Assembly: GCA_016713985.1 (NCBI GenBank)
Contig: JADJOD010000018.1
Location: 1 to 64,000, forward strand
DNA length: 64,000 nucleotides
Reading direction: 5' to 3'
Source of the DNA: Lewinellaceae bacterium
GTDB lineage: Bacteria > Bacteroidota > Bacteroidia > Chitinophagales > Saprospiraceae
Both the position numbers and the translations under genes were made by a program. Under the pieces are notes generated by a model. It saw nothing but the letters and a program-made list of their open reading frames with translations. It was not told the origin of the DNA and made no database searches. This document shows positions 8,458 through 17,254 of the stretch, in pieces; position 1 is the stretch's first letter, and each line of letters starts with the position of its first letter.

Positions 8458-10905
8458 ATGCTGTATAGCTATCTGCGTATCGCTTTCCGAAACCTCGGCA
8501 AAAACAAACTTTTCAGCGGGATCAACCTTTTCGGGTTGACTGTCGGCACTTCCTGTTGTTTGTATATCCTGTTGTTTGTGCGCGACCAGCGCAGTTTCGA
8601 CAGCCACCACCACGACGCCGCCCGTTTGTACCGGGTGATCACGACGCTGGGCATGCCCGACGGAAGTGAACCGATGCACATGGCAACCTGTTCGCCGCCC
8701 ATCGCCACGACCATGCAGCAGGAATTCCCGGAAGTGGAAGTAGCGACGCGCATTTGTATCCCGCCGGGTGTGGAGCAAAACCTCATGCGGGTAGACGACC
8801 GGGTATTTTTCGAAAAAAAGGGTTATTGGGTGGACAGCACCTTTTTCCGGGTATTCGATTATCCGTTTCTGAGCGGCGCTCCGGCGCAAGCCCTCGATGC
8901 GCCGTTTTCCGTGGTCGTTTCTGAAAAATTATCCCTCAAACTGTTCAATACCACGGAAGCCGTGGGCCGGTCCGTACGCATCGGCAGCGACAGCGAGGAA
9001 CAGGAATTCCGGGTGACCGGTGTATTCGGCCCACCGCTCGGAAACACCCACCTGGAATCGGAGTTTTTTATGACCATGAACTCCGGCGGGATCGGCGACT
9101 ACGTGCGCACCGACGACTCCTGGGCAGGCAATAATTTTATCTACGGCTACCTGCGCCTGCGTCCGGGGGCCGATGCCGGGGTGCTCGAATCCAAATTGCC
9201 GGCATTTCTTGAACGGCACGGCGGGGAAGAACTCCGGCAACTGAACCTGAAAAAAACACTTGCACTCCAACCCGTTCGGGCGATCCACACCACGCCGAAA
9301 CTGAATGCCGAAGTGAGCGATGTCACCGGCGAACGTTTCCTCAACATCCTGCTGCTGATCGCAGGATTCATTCAATTGGTGGCCTGTATCAATTTTATGA
9401 ACCTGAGTACCGCCCAATCGTCCCGGCGGATGCGCGAGGTGGGTGTGCGCAAAGCGATCGGCGCCAACCGGGGCGCACTGGTGCGGCAATTTCTCGGCGA
9501 AAGTATGGCGCTTACGTTCGTGGCGATGATTTTTGCCATACCGCTGACCCTGCTGGCGCTTCCCATGTTCAATCAACTGACCGGAGCTTCGGTAACGATG
9601 GATTTTGCGCGCGATTGGCAGGGCTGGGCGGCAGCCGGCGGACTGGTGTTGCTGACGGGTATCGTGGCGGGCAGTTACCCGGCGTTTTATCTCTCGGCGT
9701 TCAAACCGGTGGCCGTGTTGAGCGGATTAATGACTTTTAAAGGCAGTCGGGGAGATATCTGGCTTCGCAAAGGGTTGGTTGTCAGTCAATTCGTAATATC
9801 CACTGCGCTGATCGCGGGTGTAATGATTATCAGCCGGCAATTAAACTTTATGATGGAAAAAGACCTCGGTTTTGAAAAAAACCAGAAGATTCTTTTTCCG
9901 TTCCGGACCAACGAAAGCCGCGACCGACTGGAAGCATTTCGCGACGAACTGGCGCGTTTGCCCGAAGTGCGTTCGGCTTCCGCTATGGCCGTGGCGCCGG
10001 GACAACCCGTTTACAATGATATTCCGCTTTTTAAGACGGGCGGCAATATGAGCAACGCGGTGGATATCCGCTTCACCTATGCCGATGAAAACTATCTGAA
10101 AACCTTGAAAATCGACCTGCTGTCGGGCCGAACCCTTGCCCCCACCGATACCTTGTCGCAACGCGGGATCGGGCGGGTCGTGGTCAATGAAACGGTGCTC
10201 AAAAGGCTCAATATCGCACCGGAACAGGCCATCGGCGAAGTATTGCGCTCCGATTTCCGGGATATGCACTTTGAATTGACCATCGTCGGGATCATGAAGG
10301 ATTTTCATTTCAAGGCCCTTGCCCACGAGTTGGAGCCCTTCATGCTGCTGACCGCGCCGCCCAATGAAATGTCGCAGGTGGCCGTTGACGTGCAAACGAA
10401 CGATTACGGCGCATTTTTCCAAAAAGCCGGGACGCATTGGCATAACCTTTTGCCCGGCATCCCTTTCGAGCATTCTTTTCTTGACCAGGATTTTGCCCAA
10501 TTATACGAGTCGGAACAAACGCTCTCCCGCATCCTCGGGGCGTTTACCCTTATCGCTATTTTGATCTCCTGCCTGGGCCTTTTCGGCCTGTCGGCTTTCA
10601 CGGCAGAACAACGAACCAAGGAAATCGGCATCCGCAAAGTGCTGGGCGCATCGGTGTCGGGCATCACGGGGCTTTTAGCAAAGGATTTTTTAAAATTAGT
10701 TTTTGTCGCCATTGTCATCGCCTCGCCCGTTGCGTGGTGGGCCGCCAACAAATGGCTTGCCGATTTCGCTTACCGTATTCCCGTCCAATGGTGGATGTTT
10801 GCAGTGGCAGGGGCAGTGGCGGTGGCAGTAGCGTTTTTGACCGTCAGTTATCAAAGCATAAAAGCGGCGCTGGCCAACCCGGTCAAGTCATTGCGAAGCG
10901 AATAG
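8458..10905 (+). CDS. FtsX/MacB-like ABC transporter permease (815 aa)
   Basis: Fourth intact array member. Two ATGs are possible, 8449 and 8458. The second gives the usual family start LYSYLRIAFRNLGKN and is preferred, and the difference is three residues. The first FtsX loop MREVGVRKAIGAN is near residue 324, the second TKEIGIRKVLGAS near 719, followed by GITGLLAKDFLKLV and the end ANPVKSLRSE. The central periplasmic part includes VNETVLKRLNIAPEQAIGE, the conserved strand before the second MacB-like fold. The C-terminal 130 residues are very close to those of the genes at 3096, 26349 and 28824, which suggests recent duplication or gene conversion among them. Confidence 0.87.
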   Translation: MLYSYLRIAFRNLGKNKLFSGINLFGLTVGTSCCLYILLFVRDQRSFDSHHHDAARLYRVITTLGMPDGSEPMHMATCSPPIATTMQQEFPEVEVATRICIPPGVEQNLMRVDDRVFFEKKGYWVDSTFFRVFDYPFLSGAPAQALDAPFSVVVSEKLSLKLFNTTEAVGRSVRIGSDSEEQEFRVTGVFGPPLGNTHLESEFFMTMNSGGIGDYVRTDDSWAGNNFIYGYLRLRPGADAGVLESKLPAFLERHGGEELRQLNLKKTLALQPVRAIHTTPKLNAEVSDVTGERFLNILLLIAGFIQLVACINFMNLSTAQSSRRMREVGVRKAIGANRGALVRQFLGESMALTFVAMIFAIPLTLLALPMFNQLTGASVTMDFARDWQGWAAAGGLVLLTGIVAGSYPAFYLSAFKPVAVLSGLMTFKGSRGDIWLRKGLVVSQFVISTALIAGVMIISRQLNFMMEKDLGFEKNQKILFPFRTNESRDRLEAFRDELARLPEVRSASAMAVAPGQPVYNDIPLFKTGGNMSNAVDIRFTYADENYLKTLKIDLLSGRTLAPTDTLSQRGIGRVVVNETVLKRLNIAPEQAIGEVLRSDFRDMHFELTIVGIMKDFHFKALAHELEPFMLLTAPPNEMSQVAVDVQTNDYGAFFQKAGTHWHNLLPGIPFEHSFLDQDFAQLYESEQTLSRILGAFTLIAILISCLGLFGLSAFTAEQRTKEIGIRKVLGASVSGITGLLAKDFLKLVFVAIVIASPVAWWAANKWLADFAYRIPVQWWMFAVAGAVAVAVAFLTVSYQSIKAALANPVKSLRSE

Positions 10906-11038
10906 ACGGGCTACTTGTTGTATTTTATAAAAATGTAAAACCTCCAAATAATCTACCGAAATAACAATACTTTTTCTTTTTTTTGTTGCTATTTTTGGCG
11001 TACCATAAAAACAATTGTTTTCACTAAAACAAACTGTT

Positions 11039-11415
11039 ATGAACGCCATTCTTGGACTTGGTCGCTACCTCCTCCTCCTTTTCTATTTGGCTTTGGGGTC
11101 AAACACCTGCAGGACGGCGCCGAACTGGCCGGCATGGTGCCCCCCTTTTTTCCCGGCGGGATTGTGTGGATTTATTTCACCGGAAGCGCCATGATACTGG
11201 CTGTGATCAGCGGGCTTGCGGGAAAATGGGATAAACTCGCCTTCACACTCGCCGGATTCATGGTGCTCGTTTTTGCACTCACCATTCACCTGCGCGGCCT
11301 GATGGACGGCGGCAACCCGAGGGTGCTTTTCGACCTGCTCAAGGATATCGGTCTGGCGGGCGCCTGCTGGATGTACGCTTCCCATTTTGCGCGGGATAAA
11401 TCCTTTGTTGGGTAA
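11039..11415 (+). pseudogene. DoxX-family membrane protein, frameshifted
   Basis: The ATG at 11039 opens NAILGLGRYLLLLF, the first helix of a DoxX-like protein. The frame then runs into unrelated sequence, while another frame picks up FGVKHLQDGAELAGMVPPF, then FPGGIVWIYFTGSAM and two further helices, ending FARDKSFVG at 11415. The switch lies near 11080-11090, and one extra base there would restore a single protein of about 126 residues with four helices. DoxX proteins are small quinone- or redox-associated membrane proteins. The 3' part could also start at the internal ATG 11134 as a shortened protein. An assembly error is as likely as true inactivation, because only one lesion is visible. 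Confidence 0.7.
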
Positions 11416-11715
11416 TCCTCGAATTTGTAACCGAAAATATCATTCGCGACCGGGCCTCCGGTTGCCGGTATGAGATGGTGGAGGATTACATCGATATCCT
11501 GAAGCACTGACACCGGCGCCAGGCTTTCCAGGTTTTCAAAGCCCGGAAGGTCTACGATGTGCCACCACTAAGAACCACGTCCGGCGTCGTACGATTTTGT
11601 CGGTTTCGGACGGTAATCGTGGCATGATGTTTTTATAACTCATTGAAATTCAATTCCTAAAAACTCCGGCACAGGTTATGAGGATAAATAGTACCTGTAC
11701 ACTTTTTAAATACAC
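11416..11715 (+). other. Non-coding gap with no recognised gene
   Basis: About 300 bases between the DoxX frame and the long hairpin. A short + strand frame (about 11418-11510) ends RYEMVEDYIDILKH before a stop and looks protein-like, but it has no start or recognisable family and may be a gene remnant. I see no promoter I can defend. Confidence 0.4.
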
Positions 11716-11805
11716 AACCTACGTTTTATCGGGGTAGAAAACCCTGTTTGAATCAACCGTGCCTTGAGATGATGAAGGGTTTTCTACCCCGATAAAACGT
11801 AGGTT
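11716..11805 (+). repeat. Perfect 30-bp inverted repeat (hairpin) just before a permease start
   Basis: The arms 11716-11745 and 11776-11805 are exact reverse complements, separated by 30 bases. The structure ends 10 bases before the ATG at 11816, so in RNA it would form a very stable stem next to the ribosome landing site. No U-tract follows it, so it is not a classical terminator. It may be a repeat-family insertion or a translation control element. Confidence 0.85.
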
Positions 11806-11815
11806 TACCAAGCAC

Positions 11816-14173
11816 ATGCTCCGCAACTACCTCGTTCTCGCACTCCGCAACCTCCGCAACAACCGCCTGTATTCCTTCCTCAATATTGCCGGATTGGCTG
11901 TCGGACTGGCAGCGGGCATTCTTGTGGTCCTGTGGGTGGCCGACGAGTTTCGGTACAACCAGTTCCACGCCAATCTGCCCAATATCCACCTGATCCTGCA
12001 GAATCAGACGCAGGGCGGGGTCACTTATACTTTCGAAGCTTTGCCCGGCCCCCTGGCCGAAGCATTACGGACGGAAATTCCGGAAGTGAAACGGGCGTTT
12101 CGTTTTTCCTGGCCGGGACAGAATCTGCTCACGGCGGGTGAAAAAAGCACCTATGAACGAGGTTGTTACGCCGAACCGGACTTGTTCAACGTCATGACCT
12201 TTCCCGCGATCAAAGGCGACCCGATATCCGCCCTGAAGGATGTCGGCTCCGTAGTCATCACCGAACGCACGGCAAAAAAATTTTTCGGCGACGATGACCC
12301 CATCGGCAAGGTGCTGCGCCACAACAACGAACGCGACCTGAAAGTAGGCGCCGTGGTGTACGACGTGCCTCCCGGCAGCACCATGCGCTTCGATGTGTTG
12401 CTGCCTTTCCGAATTTACGAACAGATGAATACGGACTGGATTCATACCTGGGATAATAACTCGATGCCCACCTGGGTGGAACTCCAGCCCGGCGCCGACG
12501 TCGCCGCGCTGAACCGCAAATTAGAAAACTTCATCCAGGGAAAAGAACCGGACGCTGCAGCGCATATTTTCGCCTATCCGCTCGACAGATTTCGTTTGTA
12601 CGGAAAATTTGAAGAAGGCAAACAAAGCGGCGGCCGTATCGACGTCGTCACGATGCTGAGTATCATCGGTGTGTTTGTGTTGCTGATCGCCTGTATCAAT
12701 TTTATGAACCTCGCCACCGCCCGCTCCGAACGCCGCGCGCGGGAAGTGGGGGTGCGCAAGGTGGTGGGCGCACAACGAAGCCTCATCATCGGGCAATTTT
12801 TGAGTGAAGCACTGCTGATGACCTTCCTGGCACTGGTGTTGGGTATCCTGATGGCCAAACTGACCCTCCCGGCGTTCAACCGCTTTTTTGACAAAAGCCT
12901 GGTACTCGATTTTTCAAACTGGCAACTTTGGTCCGTTTTATTGGCGCTCGGCCTGATTACCGGCTTGGTAGCGGGCAGTTACCCGGCCTTTTTCCTCAGC
13001 GGATTCCAACCCGTACGGGTGTTGAAAGGCGCCATCGCCAGCGGAAAAGGGGGGGCCGTGTTGAGGCGTGGACTGGTTACCTTTCAGTTTGTTATTTCTA
13101 TATTCTTGATTATCAGCACACTGGTTATTTCTCTCCAGATCAGGCACGCCCAAAACCGCCCGCTCGGGTACGAGCCTGAAAACCTGATCGACATACCTGC
13201 GCGGGGCAGCATGAGCGAGCAATTCGACGTGCTCAAAAACGACCTGGTGCAAATACCCGGTGTGGAAAGTGTGTCTGCCGGCTCCGACAACCTCATCCAG
13301 TTCGGCAGCAATACTTCCGGCATCGGATGGCCGGGCAAAACCGACGACCAGGATTTCCTGATCACGATCACTTCAGTGCAGTACAACTGGACTAAAACTG
13401 CCGGGCTAAAATTAGTCGAAGGCCGCGATTTCAGTCCCGAATACGGCAGCGATACCATGGCCTGCCTGCTCAACCGGACCGCCGTCAAACGAATGGGGCT
13501 GAAAGAACCGGTGGTGGGCACAACGATCCGGCACGATACCACCGTGACCGTTATCGGTGTCGTGGAGGATTTTGTTTTTAACGATCCTTTTGCCAAGCCG
13601 GAGCCCATGGTGGTTTACCTGAACACCGGGAGTATGAGCCATTTTTTCCTGCGGATTCGCAACGACGACCGCTGGCGCCAAAGCCTTGCTCAAATTGAAT
13701 CGGTGGTAAAAAAACACAACCCCGCACACCCTTTCGAATTTAAATTCACCAAAGACGAATACCAGAAAAGTTTTGATGAAATGCGCTCGGTCGGCCAGTT
13801 GGGCAATGTGTTCGGCGGGTTGGCCATCTTCATTTCCTGCCTCGGTTTGTTCGGCCTGTCGGCTTTTGTTGCCGAACGGCGCAAAAAAGAGATCGGCATT
13901 CGTAAAGTGCTGGGCGCCAGCGTGTCGGGTGTGTGGTTTTTCCTGTCCAAAGATTTTTTGAAACCCGTGTTGCTGGCCTTTTTGCTCGCCGCGCCGCCGG
14001 CCGGCTGGGCCATGCAAAAACTGCTCGACCGCTTCGACTACCGCATCGAATTATCCTGGTGGATCTTCGCCGTGGCGGGTGTTGTTGCCGTGTTGGTGGC
14101 GTTGTTTACGGTGAGTTTTCAGGGGATAAAAGCGGCTATGCTGAACCCGGTGAAGTCGTTGCGAAGCGAATAA
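11816..14173 (+). CDS. FtsX/MacB-like ABC transporter permease (785 aa)
   Basis: Last permease before the accessory island. It starts LRNYLVLALRNLRNNRLYSF, with the first helix at about residues 20-42. The first FtsX loop RAREVGVRKVVGAQ is near 307 and the second KKEIGIRKVLGAS near 689. The C-terminal region differs from its neighbours: VSGVWFFLSKDFLKPVLLAF replaces the ITGLLAKDF block. It ends LNPVKSLRSE and stops 6 bp from the stop codon of the convergent glycosidase gene, so the two transcription units meet with almost no spacer. The start codon sits directly behind a perfect 30-bp-arm hairpin, so translation may depend on opening that stem. Confidence 0.87.
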   Translation: MLRNYLVLALRNLRNNRLYSFLNIAGLAVGLAAGILVVLWVADEFRYNQFHANLPNIHLILQNQTQGGVTYTFEALPGPLAEALRTEIPEVKRAFRFSWPGQNLLTAGEKSTYERGCYAEPDLFNVMTFPAIKGDPISALKDVGSVVITERTAKKFFGDDDPIGKVLRHNNERDLKVGAVVYDVPPGSTMRFDVLLPFRIYEQMNTDWIHTWDNNSMPTWVELQPGADVAALNRKLENFIQGKEPDAAAHIFAYPLDRFRLYGKFEEGKQSGGRIDVVTMLSIIGVFVLLIACINFMNLATARSERRAREVGVRKVVGAQRSLIIGQFLSEALLMTFLALVLGILMAKLTLPAFNRFFDKSLVLDFSNWQLWSVLLALGLITGLVAGSYPAFFLSGFQPVRVLKGAIASGKGGAVLRRGLVTFQFVISIFLIISTLVISLQIRHAQNRPLGYEPENLIDIPARGSMSEQFDVLKNDLVQIPGVESVSAGSDNLIQFGSNTSGIGWPGKTDDQDFLITITSVQYNWTKTAGLKLVEGRDFSPEYGSDTMACLLNRTAVKRMGLKEPVVGTTIRHDTTVTVIGVVEDFVFNDPFAKPEPMVVYLNTGSMSHFFLRIRNDDRWRQSLAQIESVVKKHNPAHPFEFKFTKDEYQKSFDEMRSVGQLGNVFGGLAIFISCLGLFGLSAFVAERRKKEIGIRKVLGASVSGVWFFLSKDFLKPVLLAFLLAAPPAGWAMQKLLDRFDYRIELSWWIFAVAGVVAVLVALFTVSFQGIKAAMLNPVKSLRSE

Positions 14174-14179
14174 TAACTT

Positions 14180-16462
14180 CTAAAATTCCGATCCCAGGAT
14201 CACCGTTGCAGGCCCTTCCGGTAGATGGAGCGTTACCTCGCGCCCGTTTCGCAGGATAACAGTATGGGCGCCGCCTGTTTTATAATGAACGGTGAGCATA
14301 CCGCACCCTTCGTAAACAACCGCTTTTTCTGCGGAATATAGGTGTACGCCTGCCTGTTCGAATATAAACCGCCAGGCCAAACTTTCCAGCAGGGGAACGG
14401 CGCAAAACCAGGCGGTGTGCCCGGGAAGTGTTTTTGCCGCTATGGCCGGCAAACCGGAATGCCGGAAATGACCGTAAACCCGGGCTGCTGTATCAGCGAC
14501 GGCGAATAATGGCTCCGCCTGCCCCCATAAACGCTCGTGCAGCAGGGCATCTCCCGGCAGATTCAGGTCCACAAAAACGGGCGCGGCGGATTTTGTTTTT
14601 ACGAGCCTGACGCCGGTAACGTCTCCGGGGAAGCGGTTGTCGAGTGTTTTTCCGTCGCTGAAACCCGGCGCATACAACCAGACGAGGTGCCTGTTGTTGC
14701 GGGCAACCTTTTCGCGGATGACCTTTTTATCCCGTTCATCGAGCAAAAACGTATTCGCAAACACGACACATTTGTATTGGGAAAAATCAACCCGGTCGAG
14801 GTCGTCGAGGTGCACCGGGTCAAATACCGCGCCGGTGTAGTACATCGCAAGACTCATATAATCAATGAGTTGCAACGACACGGAATCCCGGTCGGTTTCG
14901 AGGCTTTTGGTGTGGCAGTTCACTTCCGTATCATATACAAGCAACACGTCGGCAGCGCTCCGGAAGGGTTGGTGCAAGGTTTTATCGGACAACGTTTTAA
15001 AATCGCGGATGACCCGGTGATATTCGGGGTGATCCCAATATCCCTGTGTGCCCCATTGTGTGGAGCGTTCGGCGCGTGTATTCAGGTCCATACCCGCCGG
15101 CCCGAAATCGTACAACCAGAGTCCCGCGCCTTTGGAATGCGAAAACATCAGGTTACGGCGCAGTTGCGCGACGTTTTCGCGGATAGCCGCCGCGTATTTC
15201 TCCCGGTTGTCCTTCGTGCCGCCGACAAAAGCGAAGGTGCGGCGCGGCTGCTGGTCCATCTCGTCGAGCCAGAGTTTGCCGTGCAGCCGCATCGAGAGCA
15301 GGAGGCTGCGGGAGCGGTAGGGTTCGCCGGGTTTTTCGGCTTCCGGCAGGTAGGCCTGCGGCCCGGCGAGGTAGTCGATGTCGGGCGATTCGAGCACTTT
15401 TTGGAGCGCCAGGTGTCCTCCTGCGGCCTGGCGGGCAAAACAAGAGAAAAAATAGCCGTAAAAAGAGCCCGTGATCACCGGGCGTGGCCAGTTTTGGCGG
15501 ACCGTCCGGCAAAAAAACAGGATGTCGTCGGCCACAAGTTCGTGCTGGCAGTGGTAATAGTCGATGACCTTTTGTTCGCGGCGCGGGTCCCGGAAATTGC
15601 CGCCGGAAAGCCGGGCCCGCTCCGCAATACCCGGTACGTTTGTATTTGACAATGAGGCGGTTGTGTCGCTCCAGGCCTGCCTAAGATTTTCCTCCGAGGT
15701 ATATTTTACCCGGAGCCATTGTTGAAAATGTCGCTGCATCGGTTCGCCGGGGTCGGCTTCCCATTTCAGGAAGCCCCATTGATGCCATTCGCCGTAAACG
15801 CCGCAGGCGAGTTGAATCCCCGCCACCGAACGGCCTTCCGGGGTATCTGCGAATTTTCTGCAAAAACGGGCGAGTTGTGCGCCGGCCTCCACGCGCCATT
15901 TTTCGGAGGCCAGACTTGTGCGCAAAGGGTTGCGCGGGTCGGCTTCCACGAGCCGCGAAAGCCCGTCGGCGATGTCGGGGGTATAAGCCGCGCTGTCAAC
16001 GTAGTCAGGCGGTGACTGCCGGTTACCGCCTGACCTGGCACTGTCCGGCCTGGCGTAACGCACGTTCTCCTCCGGGTGCCGCGCCGTCCACCAGCGCGGA
16101 GCATTCACGTGGAAACGAAAAAAAACGGACGCTTCCGGGCAGACGGCTTTGATGCCCTGCACCTGCTTTCGGGCATACGTCAGGTCCAATTTGCCGTCTT
16201 CGCGCCACAATTGTTCCAGAAAAACATCTACCTGGAACAGTCGGATGCCATCGTTGCAAAACTGTTCGATGTTGTGCTGCGGAATTTCGTCCCAGCTGCG
16301 CCGCCCGCCCGGCACGTCGGTCAGGGCATACAGGATGGGCGGCACCGGTTTTTCGTTGATAAAAATCGTCGGACGGCCCTGATAATCAGCGACTTTGGCG
16401 CGGATGGCGGGTGGGGTGGGGGAGAGGGAGGCGAGGGTGAGGAGGACGAGCAGGGCGCGCAT
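14180..16462 (-). CDS. GH42-like (clan GH-A) glycoside hydrolase (760 aa)
   Basis: Secreted glycosidase with a short hydrophobic leader (RALLVLLTLASL). An N-terminal TIM barrel of clan GH-A is followed by a flavodoxin-like region (about 500-640, IDYMSLAMYYTGAVFDPVHL and KCVVFANTFLLDERD) typical of the GH42 trimerisation domain, and then a small beta domain. Likely catalytic acid/base is E225 in CGVYGEWHQWG and nucleophile E401 in KLWLDEMDQQ; both readings come from motif position, not alignment. GH42 enzymes cleave beta-galactosides, but this divergent member could have another specificity. It lies alone on the minus strand, convergent with the permease gene and divergent from the PIN module, with about 150 bp of intergenic DNA upstream. 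Confidence 0.68.
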   Translation of the reverse strand: MRALLVLLTLASLSPTPPAIRAKVADYQGRPTIFINEKPVPPILYALTDVPGGRRSWDEIPQHNIEQFCNDGIRLFQVDVFLEQLWREDGKLDLTYARKQVQGIKAVCPEASVFFRFHVNAPRWWTARHPEENVRYARPDSARSGGNRQSPPDYVDSAAYTPDIADGLSRLVEADPRNPLRTSLASEKWRVEAGAQLARFCRKFADTPEGRSVAGIQLACGVYGEWHQWGFLKWEADPGEPMQRHFQQWLRVKYTSEENLRQAWSDTTASLSNTNVPGIAERARLSGGNFRDPRREQKVIDYYHCQHELVADDILFFCRTVRQNWPRPVITGSFYGYFFSCFARQAAGGHLALQKVLESPDIDYLAGPQAYLPEAEKPGEPYRSRSLLLSMRLHGKLWLDEMDQQPRRTFAFVGGTKDNREKYAAAIRENVAQLRRNLMFSHSKGAGLWLYDFGPAGMDLNTRAERSTQWGTQGYWDHPEYHRVIRDFKTLSDKTLHQPFRSAADVLLVYDTEVNCHTKSLETDRDSVSLQLIDYMSLAMYYTGAVFDPVHLDDLDRVDFSQYKCVVFANTFLLDERDKKVIREKVARNNRHLVWLYAPGFSDGKTLDNRFPGDVTGVRLVKTKSAAPVFVDLNLPGDALLHERLWGQAEPLFAVADTAARVYGHFRHSGLPAIAAKTLPGHTAWFCAVPLLESLAWRFIFEQAGVHLYSAEKAVVYEGCGMLTVHYKTGGAHTVILRNGREVTLHLPEGPATVILGSEF

Positions 16463-16569
16463 AGGCTTTTTAGGTTAAAGTTAGTTGCCTGTGCTCAGAG
16501 CCGTGCTATGAGCATAATAAATGCATTTTCTGCAATTGAATATCGGATATTTCATCTTCAATCATTGAG

Positions 16570-16601
16570 TTTGGAACTTCAATATATGGGATTTACTTTT
16601 G
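16570..16601 (+). promoter_or_regulatory. Bacteroidota-type promoter of the PIN module
   Basis: TTTG at 16570-16573 and TACTTTTG at 16594-16601 (TAnnTTTG) are separated by 20 bp, matching the known Bacteroidota sigma-A spacing. Transcription would begin at about 16606-16608, only 6-8 bases before the ATG at 16614, giving a nearly leaderless mRNA. Confidence 0.65.
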
Positions 16602-16613
16602 TAAAAAAATAAT

Positions 16614-16817
16614 ATGGGTTCGCAACCATCACCACCCTTGACCAATGTTCAATTAGAGTTACTGAAACTCTTTTCTATGGACGTATCAGACGAAGAAATA
16701 CTCGAAATTCGGCGGATACTGGCACGCTATTTTATGGAAAAAGCCATTCGGGGCGCTACTCAGATATGGGAAGAAAAGGGATACACCACTGAACAATTGT
16801 TGAATGAACCTTCATAA
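16614..16817 (+). CDS. Putative antitoxin of a PIN toxin module (67 aa)
   Basis: Small acidic helical protein lying 3 bp upstream of a PIN-domain gene, the classic antitoxin position. The central segment SDEEILEIRRILARYFMEKA is helix-forming and the C-terminal part (WEEKGYTTEQLLNEPS) is likely the toxin-binding tail. No DNA-binding fold is obvious. The sequence is visibly more A/T-rich than the permease and glycosidase genes, consistent with transfer. Function is inferred from position and size. It is preceded by a good promoter and expressed from a very short leader. Confidence 0.65.
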   Translation: MGSQPSPPLTNVQLELLKLFSMDVSDEEILEIRRILARYFMEKAIRGATQIWEEKGYTTEQLLNEPS

Positions 16818-16820
16818 GCG

Positions 16821-17228
16821 ATGTTGTTCGTGCTGGATACCAATATTTTAGTAGCATCTTTATCACTTACGTCGAAACATCATTGGATAATAAAAGCACT
16901 AATGGATGAGCGTTTTGACATTTGTATCAGCCATGATATTGTACTTGAATATGAAGAAATACTTACTCGTAAATACGGTCCCGTTATCGCAACAAATTTC
17001 CTGAAAGCGTTACAAGAACTTCCCAATGTATACAATGTAGAGGTGTATTTCCGATGGAATTTGCTTACAGACGAAGACGACAACAAATTCGTGGACACAG
17101 CCGTAGCGGGTGGCGCTTCTTACATTGTCTCGGAAGATCGTCATTTTCGCAGACTTGCCGAAGCAGACTTTCCAAAAGTGGAATTGATGAATCTGGAAGA
17201 TTTCAGCGTTTGGTTTGATCAATTATAA
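16821..17228 (+). CDS. PIN-domain ribonuclease toxin, COG1569 type (135 aa)
   Basis: Predicted Mg-dependent RNase toxin. The acidic set of the PIN active site is present: D6 in VLDTNIL, a glutamate at 43-45 in LEYEEILTRKY, D84-D87 in LTDEDDNKF, D92 in FVDTAVAGGA and D106 in IVSEDRHF. The arrangement LxDTNxxV at the start and DxxFxDxAxxxxAxYIVSxDxHF near the end matches the family called putative toxin component, PIN family. Length is normal. It follows the antitoxin at 3 bp and ends 26 bp from the convergent nSTAND gene. Like its partner it is A/T-richer than the surroundings. Confidence 0.85.
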   Translation: MLFVLDTNILVASLSLTSKHHWIIKALMDERFDICISHDIVLEYEEILTRKYGPVIATNFLKALQELPNVYNVEVYFRWNLLTDEDDNKFVDTAVAGGASYIVSEDRHFRRLAEADFPKVELMNLEDFSVWFDQL

Positions 17229-17254
17229 TTGATTTTTCCCCATCTTTTACTGCT

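Noticed and set aside
11286..11513. Minus-strand frame of 75 codons over the DoxX region
   Set aside because: It is antisense to DoxX-like sequence and ends in the spacer, with no recognisable family.
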